A stretch of 64,000 nucleotides of DNA. Origin: DATCLS01 sp035296625. Its GTDB lineage: Bacteria > Actinomycetota > Acidimicrobiia > Acidimicrobiales > VFJN01. Shown one piece after another: positions 17,635 to 25,740 of this stretch. The DNA lies in NCBI GenBank assembly GCA_035296625.1, contig DATHAO010000058.1:1-64000 (forward strand), read 5' to 3'. Under the pieces are notes generated by a model. The model had not been told where the DNA came from, did not search any database, and saw only the letters and a list, made by a program, of their open reading frames with translations. Position 1 is the first letter of the stretch; each line of letters opens with the position of its first letter. The position numbers were made by a program, and so were the translations under genes.

Positions 17635-19184
17635 GTGACCGCCACCCCCTCGTCGGCGACCGGTTCGAGCGCGGCTGCCTCCTCGACGGATCCGGCCATG
17701 AGCAGGCCGCAGCGCTGGCGGTTGGCCTCGGACCGGTCGAGGAAGTCGACGATTCGGCCGTTGACCATGATGGCCACCCGGTCGGCGAGCGCCAGCACCT
17801 CATCTAGCTCGGAGCTGTTGACGAGCACGGCCACCCCCTCGTCGCGCTTCGCGACGATCTGGCGGTGGATGTACTGGATCGACCCGACGTCGAGTCCCCG
17901 CGTGGGCTGCGACATCACGAGCAGGCGCCTGGCGTGGAAGAACTCGCGGGCGATGATCACCTTCTGCTGGTTGCCGCCCGACAGCGTCTCGGCGTGCACG
18001 TCCACGGACGGGGTGCGCACGTCGAAGTCGTCCACGAGGCGCTCGGCGTGGCGGCGCACGGCCTTGCGGTCGACGCGGCCCCGCTTCGAGAACGGGGCCT
18101 GGCCGAGCTGGTTGAGCACCATGTTCGAGGCCAGGTCGAAGGGGCCGATGAGGCCGTCGCGCTGGCGGTCCTCGGGCACGTGGGCCAGCCCGGCGTCGAA
18201 CAGGTCGTCGGGGTTCGCACCGGTCACGTCGACGCCGTCGAGCACGACCGTGCCGCCGTCGGGCGAGCGCAGCCCGGTCAGCGCCTCCACGAGCTGGGTC
18301 TGGCCGTTGCCCTGCACGCCGGCCACGGCGACGATCTCGCCCGCCCGCACGTCGAGCGACAGGCCGTCGACCACCCGGTGGCCCCGCTCGTCGGTGACGA
18401 CCAGGTCGCGCACGTCGAGGACCGGCTCGCCGGGGTCGGACGGGTCCTTGTCGACCACGAGCTTCACGTCGTGGCCGACCATCATCGTGGCGAGCGCCTG
18501 CTCGTCCGTTTCGCCGGGCGTCGTGTGGTCCACTACCCGTCCCCGGCGCAGCACCGTGATGCGGTCGGCCACCTCGAGCACCTCGCGCAGCTTGTGGCTG
18601 ATGAAGATCACCGACCGGCCACCCGCCACGAGCTCGCGGACGATGCCCATGAGGTCGTCGATCTCCTGCGGGGTGAGCACCGCGGTGGGCTCGTCGAGGA
18701 TGAGGCAGCGGGCGTCGCGGTAGAGCGCCTTGAGGATCTCGACCCGCTGCTGCACGCCGACCGCCAGGTCCTCCATGCGGGCGTCGGGGTCGACCGACAG
18801 CCCGTAGCGCTCGGAGAGCTCCGCGACCTGTCGGCGGGCCTCGTCGCGCTCGATGCGACCGAGGCGGGCCGTGGGCTCGACGCCAAGGATGACGTTCTCG
18901 GCGACGGTGAAGACGGGCACCAGCATGAAGTGCTGGTGCACCATGCCGATGCCGGCGCGGATGGCGTCGGCCGGCGACCGGGCGACGAGCGGCTCGCCGT
19001 CGAGCAGCACCTCGCCCTCGTCGGGCCGGTAGAGCCCGAAGAGGATGTTCATGAGCGTGGACTTGCCGGCGCCGTTCTCTCCGAGCAGGGCGTGGACGTC
19101 TCCGCTCTGCACGGAGACGTCCACGCCCTCGGCGGCCACGACACCGGGGAACCGCTTGGTGATCCCTCGGAGCTCGACCTTCAT
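17631..19184 (-). CDS. Nucleoside ABC importer, ATP-binding protein with two ATPase domains
   Basis: 517 residues built from two fused ATPase domains, as in sugar/nucleoside importers (NupO/YufO). Domain 1 has Walker A GENGAGKST, a Q-loop in MVHQHFML, the shortened signature VGVQQRVEI and Walker B CLILDEPTAVL. Domain 2 has the degenerate Walker A GVQGNGQTQL and the signature LSGGNQQK, with a Walker B altered to LLVMSQPTRGLD; such asymmetry is normal in this family. The ATG at 19184 lies 10 nt after the stop of the lipoprotein gene. Confidence 0.94.
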   Translation of the reverse strand: MKVELRGITKRFPGVVAAEGVDVSVQSGDVHALLGENGAGKSTLMNILFGLYRPDEGEVLLDGEPLVARSPADAIRAGIGMVHQHFMLVPVFTVAENVILGVEPTARLGRIERDEARRQVAELSERYGLSVDPDARMEDLAVGVQQRVEILKALYRDARCLILDEPTAVLTPQEIDDLMGIVRELVAGGRSVIFISHKLREVLEVADRITVLRRGRVVDHTTPGETDEQALATMMVGHDVKLVVDKDPSDPGEPVLDVRDLVVTDERGHRVVDGLSLDVRAGEIVAVAGVQGNGQTQLVEALTGLRSPDGGTVVLDGVDVTGANPDDLFDAGLAHVPEDRQRDGLIGPFDLASNMVLNQLGQAPFSKRGRVDRKAVRRHAERLVDDFDVRTPSVDVHAETLSGGNQQKVIIAREFFHARRLLVMSQPTRGLDVGSIQYIHRQIVAKRDEGVAVLVNSSELDEVLALADRVAIMVNGRIVDFLDRSEANRQRCGLLMAGSVEEAAALEPVADEGVAVT

Positions 19185-19194
19185 GGGAGAGGCG

Positions 19195-20301
19195 CTACCC
19201 GCCGGGCCGCGTCTCGATGTCGCCGTCGATGATCTGCTGCGTCAGGTCGTCGACGGCGTCCTTCACCTCCTGGGGGACCGACTCGTCGAACTCGTGGAAC
19301 GGGGCGATGTCCACGCCCTCGTTCTCGAGCGTGCCGGTGTAGAGGCCGCCCTCGAAGTCGCCCTCGGCGGCGGCTTCGGTGGTGTCGCGCACGGCGACGT
19401 CCATGTTCTTCATGACCGAGGTCAGGAACAGATCGCAGGATTCCTCGACGGTCACGCACCCGTCGGTGTCGACCCAGATCAGCTTGGCGTCGCTGCCCGA
19501 GGCCTCGACGGCCTCGACCGAGCCGAGGCCGACCGGGCCGGCCACCGGCATGACGATGTCGGCGCCGTCGTCGAGCAGCTGCTCGGTGGTCGACCGGCCG
19601 GCTGCCTGGTTCTCGAAGTCGCCGGTGAACAGGCCGTCCTGCGCCTCGGCGTCCCAGCCGATGAGCTCGACGTCGCCGTCGTTCTCCTCGTTCCAGTAGT
19701 CGACGCCGGCGGAGAAGCCGTCCATGAAGATCGTGACCGTGGGGATGTTGATGCCCCCGTAGGTGCCGACCGTGCCGGTCTCGGTCGTGGCGGCGGCAAC
19801 GTAGCCGGCGAGGAAAGCCGCCTGATCGGTGGAGAAGGTCAGCTCGCGCACGTTGTCGAACTCGTCGGCCGAATCCCCGGCGTCGACGCTGTAGTCGTAG
19901 TCGACGATCGCGAAGTTCTGGTCGGGGTTCTCCTCGGCGGCGGCCGCGGTGGCGTCGCCCAGCAGGAAGCCGACGGTGATGATGAGGTCGTTGTCCTGTT
20001 CGATCAGGGTCTGGATGTTGGGAGCGAAGTCGGCCTCGGACTCGGACTCGAGCACCTGGGGCTCGAAGCCGACCTCCTCTGCCGCCTCCTGCAGGCCCGC
20101 GTAGGCGGTCTGGTTGAACGAGCGGTCGTCGACCCCGCCCGTGTCGGTCACCTGGCCGGCCGTGAAGTCGCTGGCCGCCTCGCCGCCCTCGTCACTCGTC
20201 TCGTCGGTCGAGGCATCGTCGTCGTCGTCGTCGCCGCACGCGGCAGCGAGGAGTGACAGCGCGAGCACCATGCCGAGGCCCTTGAGCCACCGTCGTCGCA
20301 T
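19195..20301 (-). CDS. Basic membrane lipoprotein (BMP family), nucleoside-binding
   Basis: Extracytoplasmic substrate-binding lipoprotein of the importer. The N terminus MRRRWLKGLG plus a hydrophobic core leads to the lipobox LAAAC with C22 as the lipid anchor, followed by an acidic linker. The mature part shows BMP motifs: GGVDDRSFNQTAYAGL, FLLGDATAAAAEENPDQNFA, STDQAAFLAGYVAA and DIVMPVAGPVGLGS. Length 368. The ATG at 20301 has AGGAG at 9-nt spacing. It is the first gene of the operon lipoprotein-ATPase-permease-permease-cdd-deoA. A palindrome 66 nt upstream is the likely control site. Confidence 0.94.
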   Translation of the reverse strand: MRRRWLKGLGMVLALSLLAAACGDDDDDDASTDETSDEGGEAASDFTAGQVTDTGGVDDRSFNQTAYAGLQEAAEEVGFEPQVLESESEADFAPNIQTLIEQDNDLIITVGFLLGDATAAAAEENPDQNFAIVDYDYSVDAGDSADEFDNVRELTFSTDQAAFLAGYVAAATTETGTVGTYGGINIPTVTIFMDGFSAGVDYWNEENDGDVELIGWDAEAQDGLFTGDFENQAAGRSTTEQLLDDGADIVMPVAGPVGLGSVEAVEASGSDAKLIWVDTDGCVTVEESCDLFLTSVMKNMDVAVRDTTEAAAEGDFEGGLYTGTLENEGVDIAPFHEFDESVPQEVKDAVDDLTQQIIDGDIETRPGG

Positions 20302-20366
20302 CGAATGCTTCTCCTGGTCCTGTCCAGAACGCGCGACCCGGAGCCGGGCCACGCCGGTGCACGTTA

Positions 20367-20381
20367 GTCACAAGTTGTGAC
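20367..20381. promoter_or_regulatory. Perfect palindrome in the divergent nucleoside-operon promoter region
   Basis: GTCACAA-G-TTGTGAC, 7-bp arms with a 1-nt centre, between the divergent BMP lipoprotein gene and purine nucleoside phosphorylase. It is among the AT-richest spots nearby. An operator for a nucleoside-responsive repressor (GntR, LacI or DeoR type) is plausible; the regulator is not in the window. Confidence 0.65.
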
Positions 20382-20509
20382 GAACAATGGCGAGCGGTGG
20401 CAGACGACGCAGCCCGTCGGCGCTGGTCGTGGCGATGTGCACCGTCCAGGGCGCCGAGGCTGGCCCGAGCGACCACCGTCGGCCGCTGGGGCGGTTACGT
20501 TCGCCCCCG

Positions 20510-21328
20510 ATGAGCGACCCGTACGCCCTTGCCGACGAGGCCGCCGCCGCCCTCGCCGCCCGCACCGGCGCCGAACGTCACGACGTCGCCGTGGTGCTGG
20601 GCTCGGGGTGGCGGCCGGCCGCCGACCGGTTCGGAGAGGTGGTGGCCGAGGTGGCGACCGTCGACCTGCCCGGGTTCCCGCCGGCGACCGTGGCCGGCCA
20701 CACCGGCGCGGTCCGGTCGGTCCTGGCCGAGGGCGGACGGCGGGTGCTCGTGTTCCTCGGCCGGGTTCACGCCTACGAGGGCCACGACCCCGACGTCGTG
20801 GTGCACGGTGTGCGCGCGGCGTGCCGGGCCGGCTGCGACGTCGTCGTGCTCACGAACGCCTCCGGGGGCATCCGCTCCGGCCTCGCGGTGGGCCAACCGG
20901 TGCTGATCGCCGACCACCTCAACCTCACCGGCCGCTCGCCGTTGGCGGGTTCCTCGCCGCCGACCGGCCTGCCCTCCCGCTTCGTCGACCTGTCCGACCT
21001 CTACGCCTCCCGGCTGCGGGCGCTGGCCCGCACGGTCGATCCGGGGCTCACCGAGGGTGTCTACGCGGCGCTGCCCGGCCCGCATTACGAGACGCCCGCC
21101 GAGGTCCGCATGCTGGCCGGGCTCGGGGCCGACCTCGTGGGCATGTCGACCGTGTGGGAGGCCATCGCCGCCCGGCATCTCGGGGCCGAGGTCCTCGGCC
21201 TGTCGCTGGTCACGAACCTGGCGGCCGGCCTCGGTCCTGCGCTTCACCACGAGGAGGTGCTCGCCGCCGGGCGGGCGTCGGCCGAGCGCATGGGCGACCT
21301 GCTGGCCGCCGTGGTGGCGAAGCTGTAG
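20510..21328 (+). CDS. punA: Purine-nucleoside phosphorylase (trimeric class)
   Basis: Phosphorolyses inosine and guanosine (ribo or deoxy) to base plus (deoxy)ribose-1-P. Length 272. Seen: VVLGSGWRPAADRF (phosphate-binding Ser), GHTGAV, GRVHAYEGHDP, LTNASGGI, LPGPHYETPAE and LVGMSTVWEAIAARH with the purine-site Asn at the end of the sheet (LVTNLAAGL). The ATG at 20510 is the start that gives family length; upstream in-frame codons are low complexity and no Shine-Dalgarno sequence is evident. It is followed by the mutase gene, divergent from the importer operon. Confidence 0.94.
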   Translation: MSDPYALADEAAAALAARTGAERHDVAVVLGSGWRPAADRFGEVVAEVATVDLPGFPPATVAGHTGAVRSVLAEGGRRVLVFLGRVHAYEGHDPDVVVHGVRAACRAGCDVVVLTNASGGIRSGLAVGQPVLIADHLNLTGRSPLAGSSPPTGLPSRFVDLSDLYASRLRALARTVDPGLTEGVYAALPGPHYETPAEVRMLAGLGADLVGMSTVWEAIAARHLGAEVLGLSLVTNLAAGLGPALHHEEVLAAGRASAERMGDLLAAVVAKL

Positions 21329-21413
21329 GGCGGACGCCGGGAGCGGGGAGGGCGTCGGCGGTCGCTCGGCGCGGATGTCGCCGGTCGTCGGGCGACACCT
21401 ACGATCGGCGCCC

Positions 21414-23156
21414 ATGGCACCCGCCGACGTCGTCGCCGCCGCCCGCGCCTGGCGTGACGCCGACGTCGACGCCGGCGACCAGGCCGAGGTCGACGCCCTG
21501 CTGGACCGCAACGACGCCGGCGACGCCGCAGCCCTCGAGGAGCTGCAGGACCGCTTCGGGGATGGGCTGACGTTCGGTACGGCCGGACTACGCGGCGAGA
21601 TGGCCGCCGGCCCGAACCGCATGAACCGGGCCGTGGTGATCCGGGCGACGGCCGGCCTCGCCGCCCACCTCGTCGCCACCGGGCACCGGGGCGAGCCGGT
21701 CGTCGTGGGTTCCGACGCCCGGCACCGCTCGCCTCGCTTCGCTGCCGACGCCGCCGCCGTGCTGGCCCAGGCGGACCTGCGACCGCTGCTCGCCGACCGG
21801 CCGCTGCCCACGCCCGTGCTGGCCTTCGGCGTCCGCCAGTTCGATGCGTGCGCAGGCATCGTCATCACCGCCAGCCACAACCCGCCCCGCTACAACGGCT
21901 ACAAGGTGTTCCTCGGCGACGGCGCCCAGATCGCGCCGCCGTCCGATGCCGAGATCGCGGCGTGCATCGACGCCGTGGGCGGCGCGTCGTCCGTGCCCCG
22001 CGCCGCCGACGACGACCCCCGCATCGCGAGCGTGGGCGACGCGCTCGTCGATGCCTACCTCACCGGGGCGGTCGCCACGGCGCTGCCCGCCGGCCCGCCG
22101 GCCGACGGGGTGGCCGCCACGCCCGCCGACCGGCGCGCCCTCGGCGTCGTCTACACGCCGATGCACGGCGTCGGACGCGACGTGGTGTTGGCGGCGTTCG
22201 ACCGGGCCGGCTTCGCCCTGCCGCACGTCGTCGCCGCCCAGGGCGAGCCGGATCCCGACTTCGCCACCGTGGCGTTCCCCAACCCCGAGGAGCCCGGGGC
22301 CCTCGACCTCGCCGTCGCCGCCGCCCGCGCACGGTCCGCCGACGTGGTGCTGGCGAACGACCCCGACGCCGACCGGCTTGCCGTGGCGGTGCCCGACGCC
22401 GCGTCACGCGGCGGGTGGCGGACGCTGTCCGGCGACGAGATCGGCCTGCTGCTCGCCGACTGGCTGCTGGCACGCGACACCGGGCCGGATCGGTTGGTCG
22501 TCACGACGATCGTGTCGTCCTCCGCGCTGTCCCGGCTCGCCGCCGCCCGGGGCGTGGTCTCGGCCGAGGTGCTGACGGGCTTCAAGTGGATCGCCCGCGC
22601 CGCGTTCGATCGACCCGACCTGCGCTTCGTCTACGGCTACGAGGAGGCGGTCGGGTCGAGCGTCGGAACGCTCGTGCGCGACAAGGACGGCATCACCGCC
22701 GCCCTGGCGGTCGCCGACCTCGTGGCGGCCGAGCGGGCCCGCGGCCGTACGCTGCTCGACCGGCTCGACGACCTCGCCCGCGAGCTGGGCGTGCACGCCA
22801 CCCGCCAGCGCTCGGTGCGGGTCGAGGGGATCGACGGCCTCGCTCGCATGCGGGCCGCGGTCGACCGGCTGGTGGCTTCGCCGCCGGACCGGCTCGCCGG
22901 CCGTCCCGTGACCGCGGTCGAGGACCTGCGCCGGGGCGGGCGCCTGCCGCCGACCGACGGCGTCGTGCTGCGCGGCGACGGCGTGCGGCTGATCGTTCGC
23001 CCGTCGGGCACGGAGCCCAAGCTCAAGTGCTACGCCGAGGCCGTCGTGCCGGTCGCGCACGGCGGCGACGCGGCCGCCTTGGCCGCCGCCCGGGCCGAGG
23101 GCGCGGCCACCGTCGCCGCCCTGCTCGACGACGCCGGCCGGCTCGTCGGCGGCTGA
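21414..23156 (+). CDS. Alpha-D-phosphohexomutase family (PMM/PGM; possible phosphopentomutase)
   Basis: 580 residues with the four-domain architecture of the family. Catalytic S154 is in ITASHNPPRYNGYK, the metal loop is LANDPDADRLAVAVP, the sugar loop is VYGYEEAVGSSVG and the phosphate loop is LIVRPSGTEPKLKCY. TFGTAGLRGEM near the N terminus is typical of the PGM2-like subgroup, which in several organisms converts ribose-1-P to ribose-5-P. Between PNP and upp, that pentose role fits better than glycolytic glucose-1-P, since no deoB is visible here; this is inference. The ATG at 21414 was chosen to precede the conserved helical N terminus. Confidence 0.9.
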   Translation: MAPADVVAAARAWRDADVDAGDQAEVDALLDRNDAGDAAALEELQDRFGDGLTFGTAGLRGEMAAGPNRMNRAVVIRATAGLAAHLVATGHRGEPVVVGSDARHRSPRFAADAAAVLAQADLRPLLADRPLPTPVLAFGVRQFDACAGIVITASHNPPRYNGYKVFLGDGAQIAPPSDAEIAACIDAVGGASSVPRAADDDPRIASVGDALVDAYLTGAVATALPAGPPADGVAATPADRRALGVVYTPMHGVGRDVVLAAFDRAGFALPHVVAAQGEPDPDFATVAFPNPEEPGALDLAVAAARARSADVVLANDPDADRLAVAVPDAASRGGWRTLSGDEIGLLLADWLLARDTGPDRLVVTTIVSSSALSRLAAARGVVSAEVLTGFKWIARAAFDRPDLRFVYGYEEAVGSSVGTLVRDKDGITAALAVADLVAAERARGRTLLDRLDDLARELGVHATRQRSVRVEGIDGLARMRAAVDRLVASPPDRLAGRPVTAVEDLRRGGRLPPTDGVVLRGDGVRLIVRPSGTEPKLKCYAEAVVPVAHGGDAAALAAARAEGAATVAALLDDAGRLVGG

Positions 23157-23174
23157 CCCTCGGCGACGGCGGGC

Positions 23175-23798
23175 TCAGGCCGTGCCGAACAGGCGGTCTC
23201 CCGCGTCGCCGAGGCCGGGGACGATGTATGCCTGGTCGTTGAGGTGACTGTCGATGGCGGCGGTGACGACCCGCTCCACGAAGCCCGATCCCCGGACCCG
23301 CTCGATGCCCTCGGGCGCGGCGATCACGCACACCCCGGTCATGGGCCCGGCGCCCCGGTCGCGCAGCAGCTGGCAGGCGTGCACGAGCGACCCCCCGGTG
23401 GCGAGCATCGGGTCGAGCACCATCACTGTGCGACCCGCCAGCTCGGCGGGCACCGAGTTCATGTAGGGCTCCGGCTGGAACGTGTCCTCGTTCCGGGCCA
23501 CGCCCACGAAGGCCGTGTCGGTCTCGGGCAGCAGGCGCAGGAACGCCCCGTGCAGGCCCAGCCCCGCCCGGAGGACGGGCACGACCAGCGGCGACGCGGC
23601 GATGCGCACGCCCGGGGCCGGCCCGAGCGGCGTGCGCACCTCGACCGGCTCTGTGGCCAGCGTGCGGCAGGCCTCGTAGACGAGCATGCCGGCCAGCTCG
23701 TCGATGGCCAGGCGGAAGGTGGCGCGGTCGGTGGTCTCGTCGCGCAGGCGGGTCAGCAGCCGCGCCGCGAGGGGGTGGTCGACGACGGTGACGTCCAT
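23175..23798 (-). CDS. upp: Uracil phosphoribosyltransferase
   Basis: Salvages uracil with PRPP to UMP. The 207 residues are standard: an N-terminal LLTRLRDETTDRATFRLAID, the PRPP loop VMVLDPMLATGGSLVHA, and the C-terminal uracil-binding YIVPGLGDAGDRLFGT. The ATG at 23798 starts MDVTVVDHPL, the normal beginning; an upstream extension of the frame lacks family similarity. It is convergent with the mutase gene (18-bp gap) and completes the pyrimidine arm of the salvage cluster by using uracil from deoA. Confidence 0.96.
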   Translation of the reverse strand: MDVTVVDHPLAARLLTRLRDETTDRATFRLAIDELAGMLVYEACRTLATEPVEVRTPLGPAPGVRIAASPLVVPVLRAGLGLHGAFLRLLPETDTAFVGVARNEDTFQPEPYMNSVPAELAGRTVMVLDPMLATGGSLVHACQLLRDRGAGPMTGVCVIAAPEGIERVRGSGFVERVVTAAIDSHLNDQAYIVPGLGDAGDRLFGTA

Positions 23799-24146
23799 AC
23801 GGACGGAAGTCTCGCGGACCGGCGGGCCCGGGCGGCGCCCGCCATGTACCGGGAACGGGGCGGTGCCGACCCTGCGGTCGGTCTGAGGGACATCTGAGGC
23901 TCCACCCAGCCGCCCTCCAGCTGCGCAGCCGAAGCTCACGCCGATGAAGATCACGCCGCTGCCCCCGCCGCCGACGTCCCGCGACGCCCGGGGACCCCGG
24001 GGGCTCCCGTCCCGCCGCGGGAGCCTCCGGGACCGGACGACGCCGCCTCCCCGTCGCCGGGCCCGGGCGGGGCGGTCGCGACGTCCCCGGGCGCCGTCCC
24101 CCGCGGCGCCCGGGGACGCAGGGTCGACCGGGCTGCGCTGGCGGGC
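23799..24146. other. Region upstream of upp and of the decayed glycosyltransferase
   Basis: About 350 bases. The first half is the upp 5' region; I see no clear promoter hexamers. From about 23946 the plus strand keeps an open Pro/Ala/Gly-rich frame that enters the glycosyltransferase remnant at 24147 and reads GARGRRVDRAALAG just before it, so this is probably the gene's cytoplasmic N terminus. An ATG at 23944 lies in a different frame. Confidence 0.45.
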
Positions 24147-24759
24147 GTGACCGCCGTGGCCGTGGTGCTGGACTGCTGGCAGCTCTCGTCCAACGGGCCC
24201 GGCAACACCTACTACGCCGCGGCCGTGCGCAGCATGACGGTGAGCTGGGGGAACTTCTTCTTCGTCGCGCTCGACCCGGGCGGCTTCATCAGCGTCGACA
24301 AGCCCCCGCTGGCCCTGTGGGCCGGCGCCCTGAGCGCCCGGGCGTTCGGCTACGGCTCCTGGTCGCTGCTACTACCGAGCGCGTTGGCCGGCGCCGGCAC
24401 CGTGGCGCTGATGTGGTGCACGGTGCGCCGCCGCGTTCATGGTCTTGCTGCTGGTGGCGGCCGCCTGGGCGCTGCTGCATGCCCTCGACGCCGACCGGCC
24501 GACCCGCTGGCTGGTGCTGGCCGGGGCGTTCGTGGGGCTGGCGTTCAACACGAAGATGCTGGCGGCCGCCATCCCCCTGCCGGGGTTCGGCCTGGCGGTG
24601 CTCGCCGGCACGGCCGGCGGCTGGTGGCCGAAGGTGCGCGCCGCGTTCGTCTTCGGTACGTCCGCGCTGGCGTTCTCGCTGCCCTGGATGCTCGCCGTCG
24701 ACCTGACGCCCGCCTCCAACCGGCCCTACGTGGGCGGCAGCACCGACGACACCGTGTGG
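24147..24759 (+). pseudogene. Membrane glycosyltransferase (YkcB/ArnT-like, GT39 fold) remnant
   Basis: Two pieces of one polytopic glycosyltransferase. The first (to about 24430) reads WQLSSNGPGNTYYAAAVRSM, FISVDKPPLALWAGALSARA and ends CTVRRR. The second (about 24436-24759, another frame) reads FMVLLLVAAAWALLHALDAD, then VGLAFNTKMLAAAIPLPGFG and ends GGSTDDTVW. In homologues the two pieces are separated by roughly 60 residues holding the second acidic catalytic region, which are missing, so an internal deletion joined them out of frame. The protein is then cut off and runs into a histidine kinase. A usual member has about 600-700 residues. Confidence 0.8.
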
Positions 24760-25540
24760 AGATCGGCCAGCTCGGCCTCGCGCCTCAACACCATGCTCAG
24801 CGAGCTGGAGGACGCGTTCGCCGAGCGCGAGGCCACCGAGGCTCGCCTTCGCCGGTTCCTCGCCGACGTGTCGCACGAGCTGCGGACCCTCTCACGTCGA
24901 TCCAGGGCTTCGCGGAACTGTTCCGCCTCGGCGCCAAGCAGGACCACGTCGACCTCCAGGTGATCATGCGACGGATCGAGGACGAATCCGAGCGCATGAA
25001 GACGCTGGTCAACGACCTGCTGTTGCTGGCCCACTTCGACCGGACCCGGCGCGTGGAGCGCCAGGCCGTCGACGTCGCGGTGCTCGCCGCCGACGCCTGT
25101 AGCGACGCCGTGGCCGCCGACCCGACCCGCCCCGTCGTGCTCGAGGCCCCCGAGCCGGTGGTCGTCGCCGGTGACCGCGACCACCCGCGCCAAGCCATCG
25201 GGAACCTGGTGGCCAACGCCGTGCAGCACAGGCGAGGGGAACGAAGATCGACGTCGGAGCCCGCATCCGAGAGGGGGGTCGGGCGGTCGTGACCGTGCGC
25301 GACCACGGGCCCGGGCTCGACGACGAGGCGCTCACCCGGGCCTTCGACCGCTTCTGGCGGGCGAGCGACTCCCGGGCCGGCGCCGGCGTGGGCCTCGGTC
25401 TGTCGATCGTGGCGGGCATCGCCGGGGAGCACGGCGGCACCGCCACGGTGGCGAACGCCTCCGGCGGCGGGGCCCTGTTCCGGCTCGACCTGCCCATCGC
25501 GGCCCCCGAGCCCTGCGTGGCGGCCGGCGACCCGGCGTAG
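24759..25540 (+). pseudogene. Sensor histidine kinase remnant (end of HAMP, HisKA, HATPase), frameshifted
   Basis: Pieces in three frames line up as one kinase. EIGQLGLA is the HAMP end, followed by LNTMLSELEDAFAEREATEA, FLADVSHELRT (phospho-His), PLTSIQGFAELF, IGNLVANAVQH (N box), VTVRDHGPGLDD (G1), FDRFWRASDSRAGAGVGLGL (F/G2) and the C terminus to 25540. Frame changes lie near 24783 (one extra C in the LA-LN codons), near 24890 (one C missing in the ELRT-PLTS codons) and near 25225. The sensor and membrane part is absent; its place is taken by the glycosyltransferase remnant. No response regulator is adjacent. Confidence 0.82.
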
Positions 25541-25740
25541 CCGCGGGCCTCACGCGCTCCGCTCGCTTGCGCCCCGGCCCCCGCTCGCGCCGGCGTCCGC
25601 CCCGCTCGCGCCGGCGTCCGCCCCGCCGTCCGGGCCGGTGGCGGGCGTCGGCCGTTTCCAGATCCTTCCCGGCTCGCGTGGAGGGCACCTCCAGGTCGGG
25701 GGCGCACGCTCGCCGATACCGACGAAGGAGGGCAGCCCCG
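25541..25740. other. GC-rich spacer with a 21-bp direct repeat
   Basis: Contains two exact tandem copies of a 21-bp unit at 25582-25602 and 25603-25623 beginning CGCTCGCGCCGG. A good ribosome-binding site (AAGGAGG) appears near 25716, ahead of the STAS gene. No gene seen. Confidence 0.6.
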
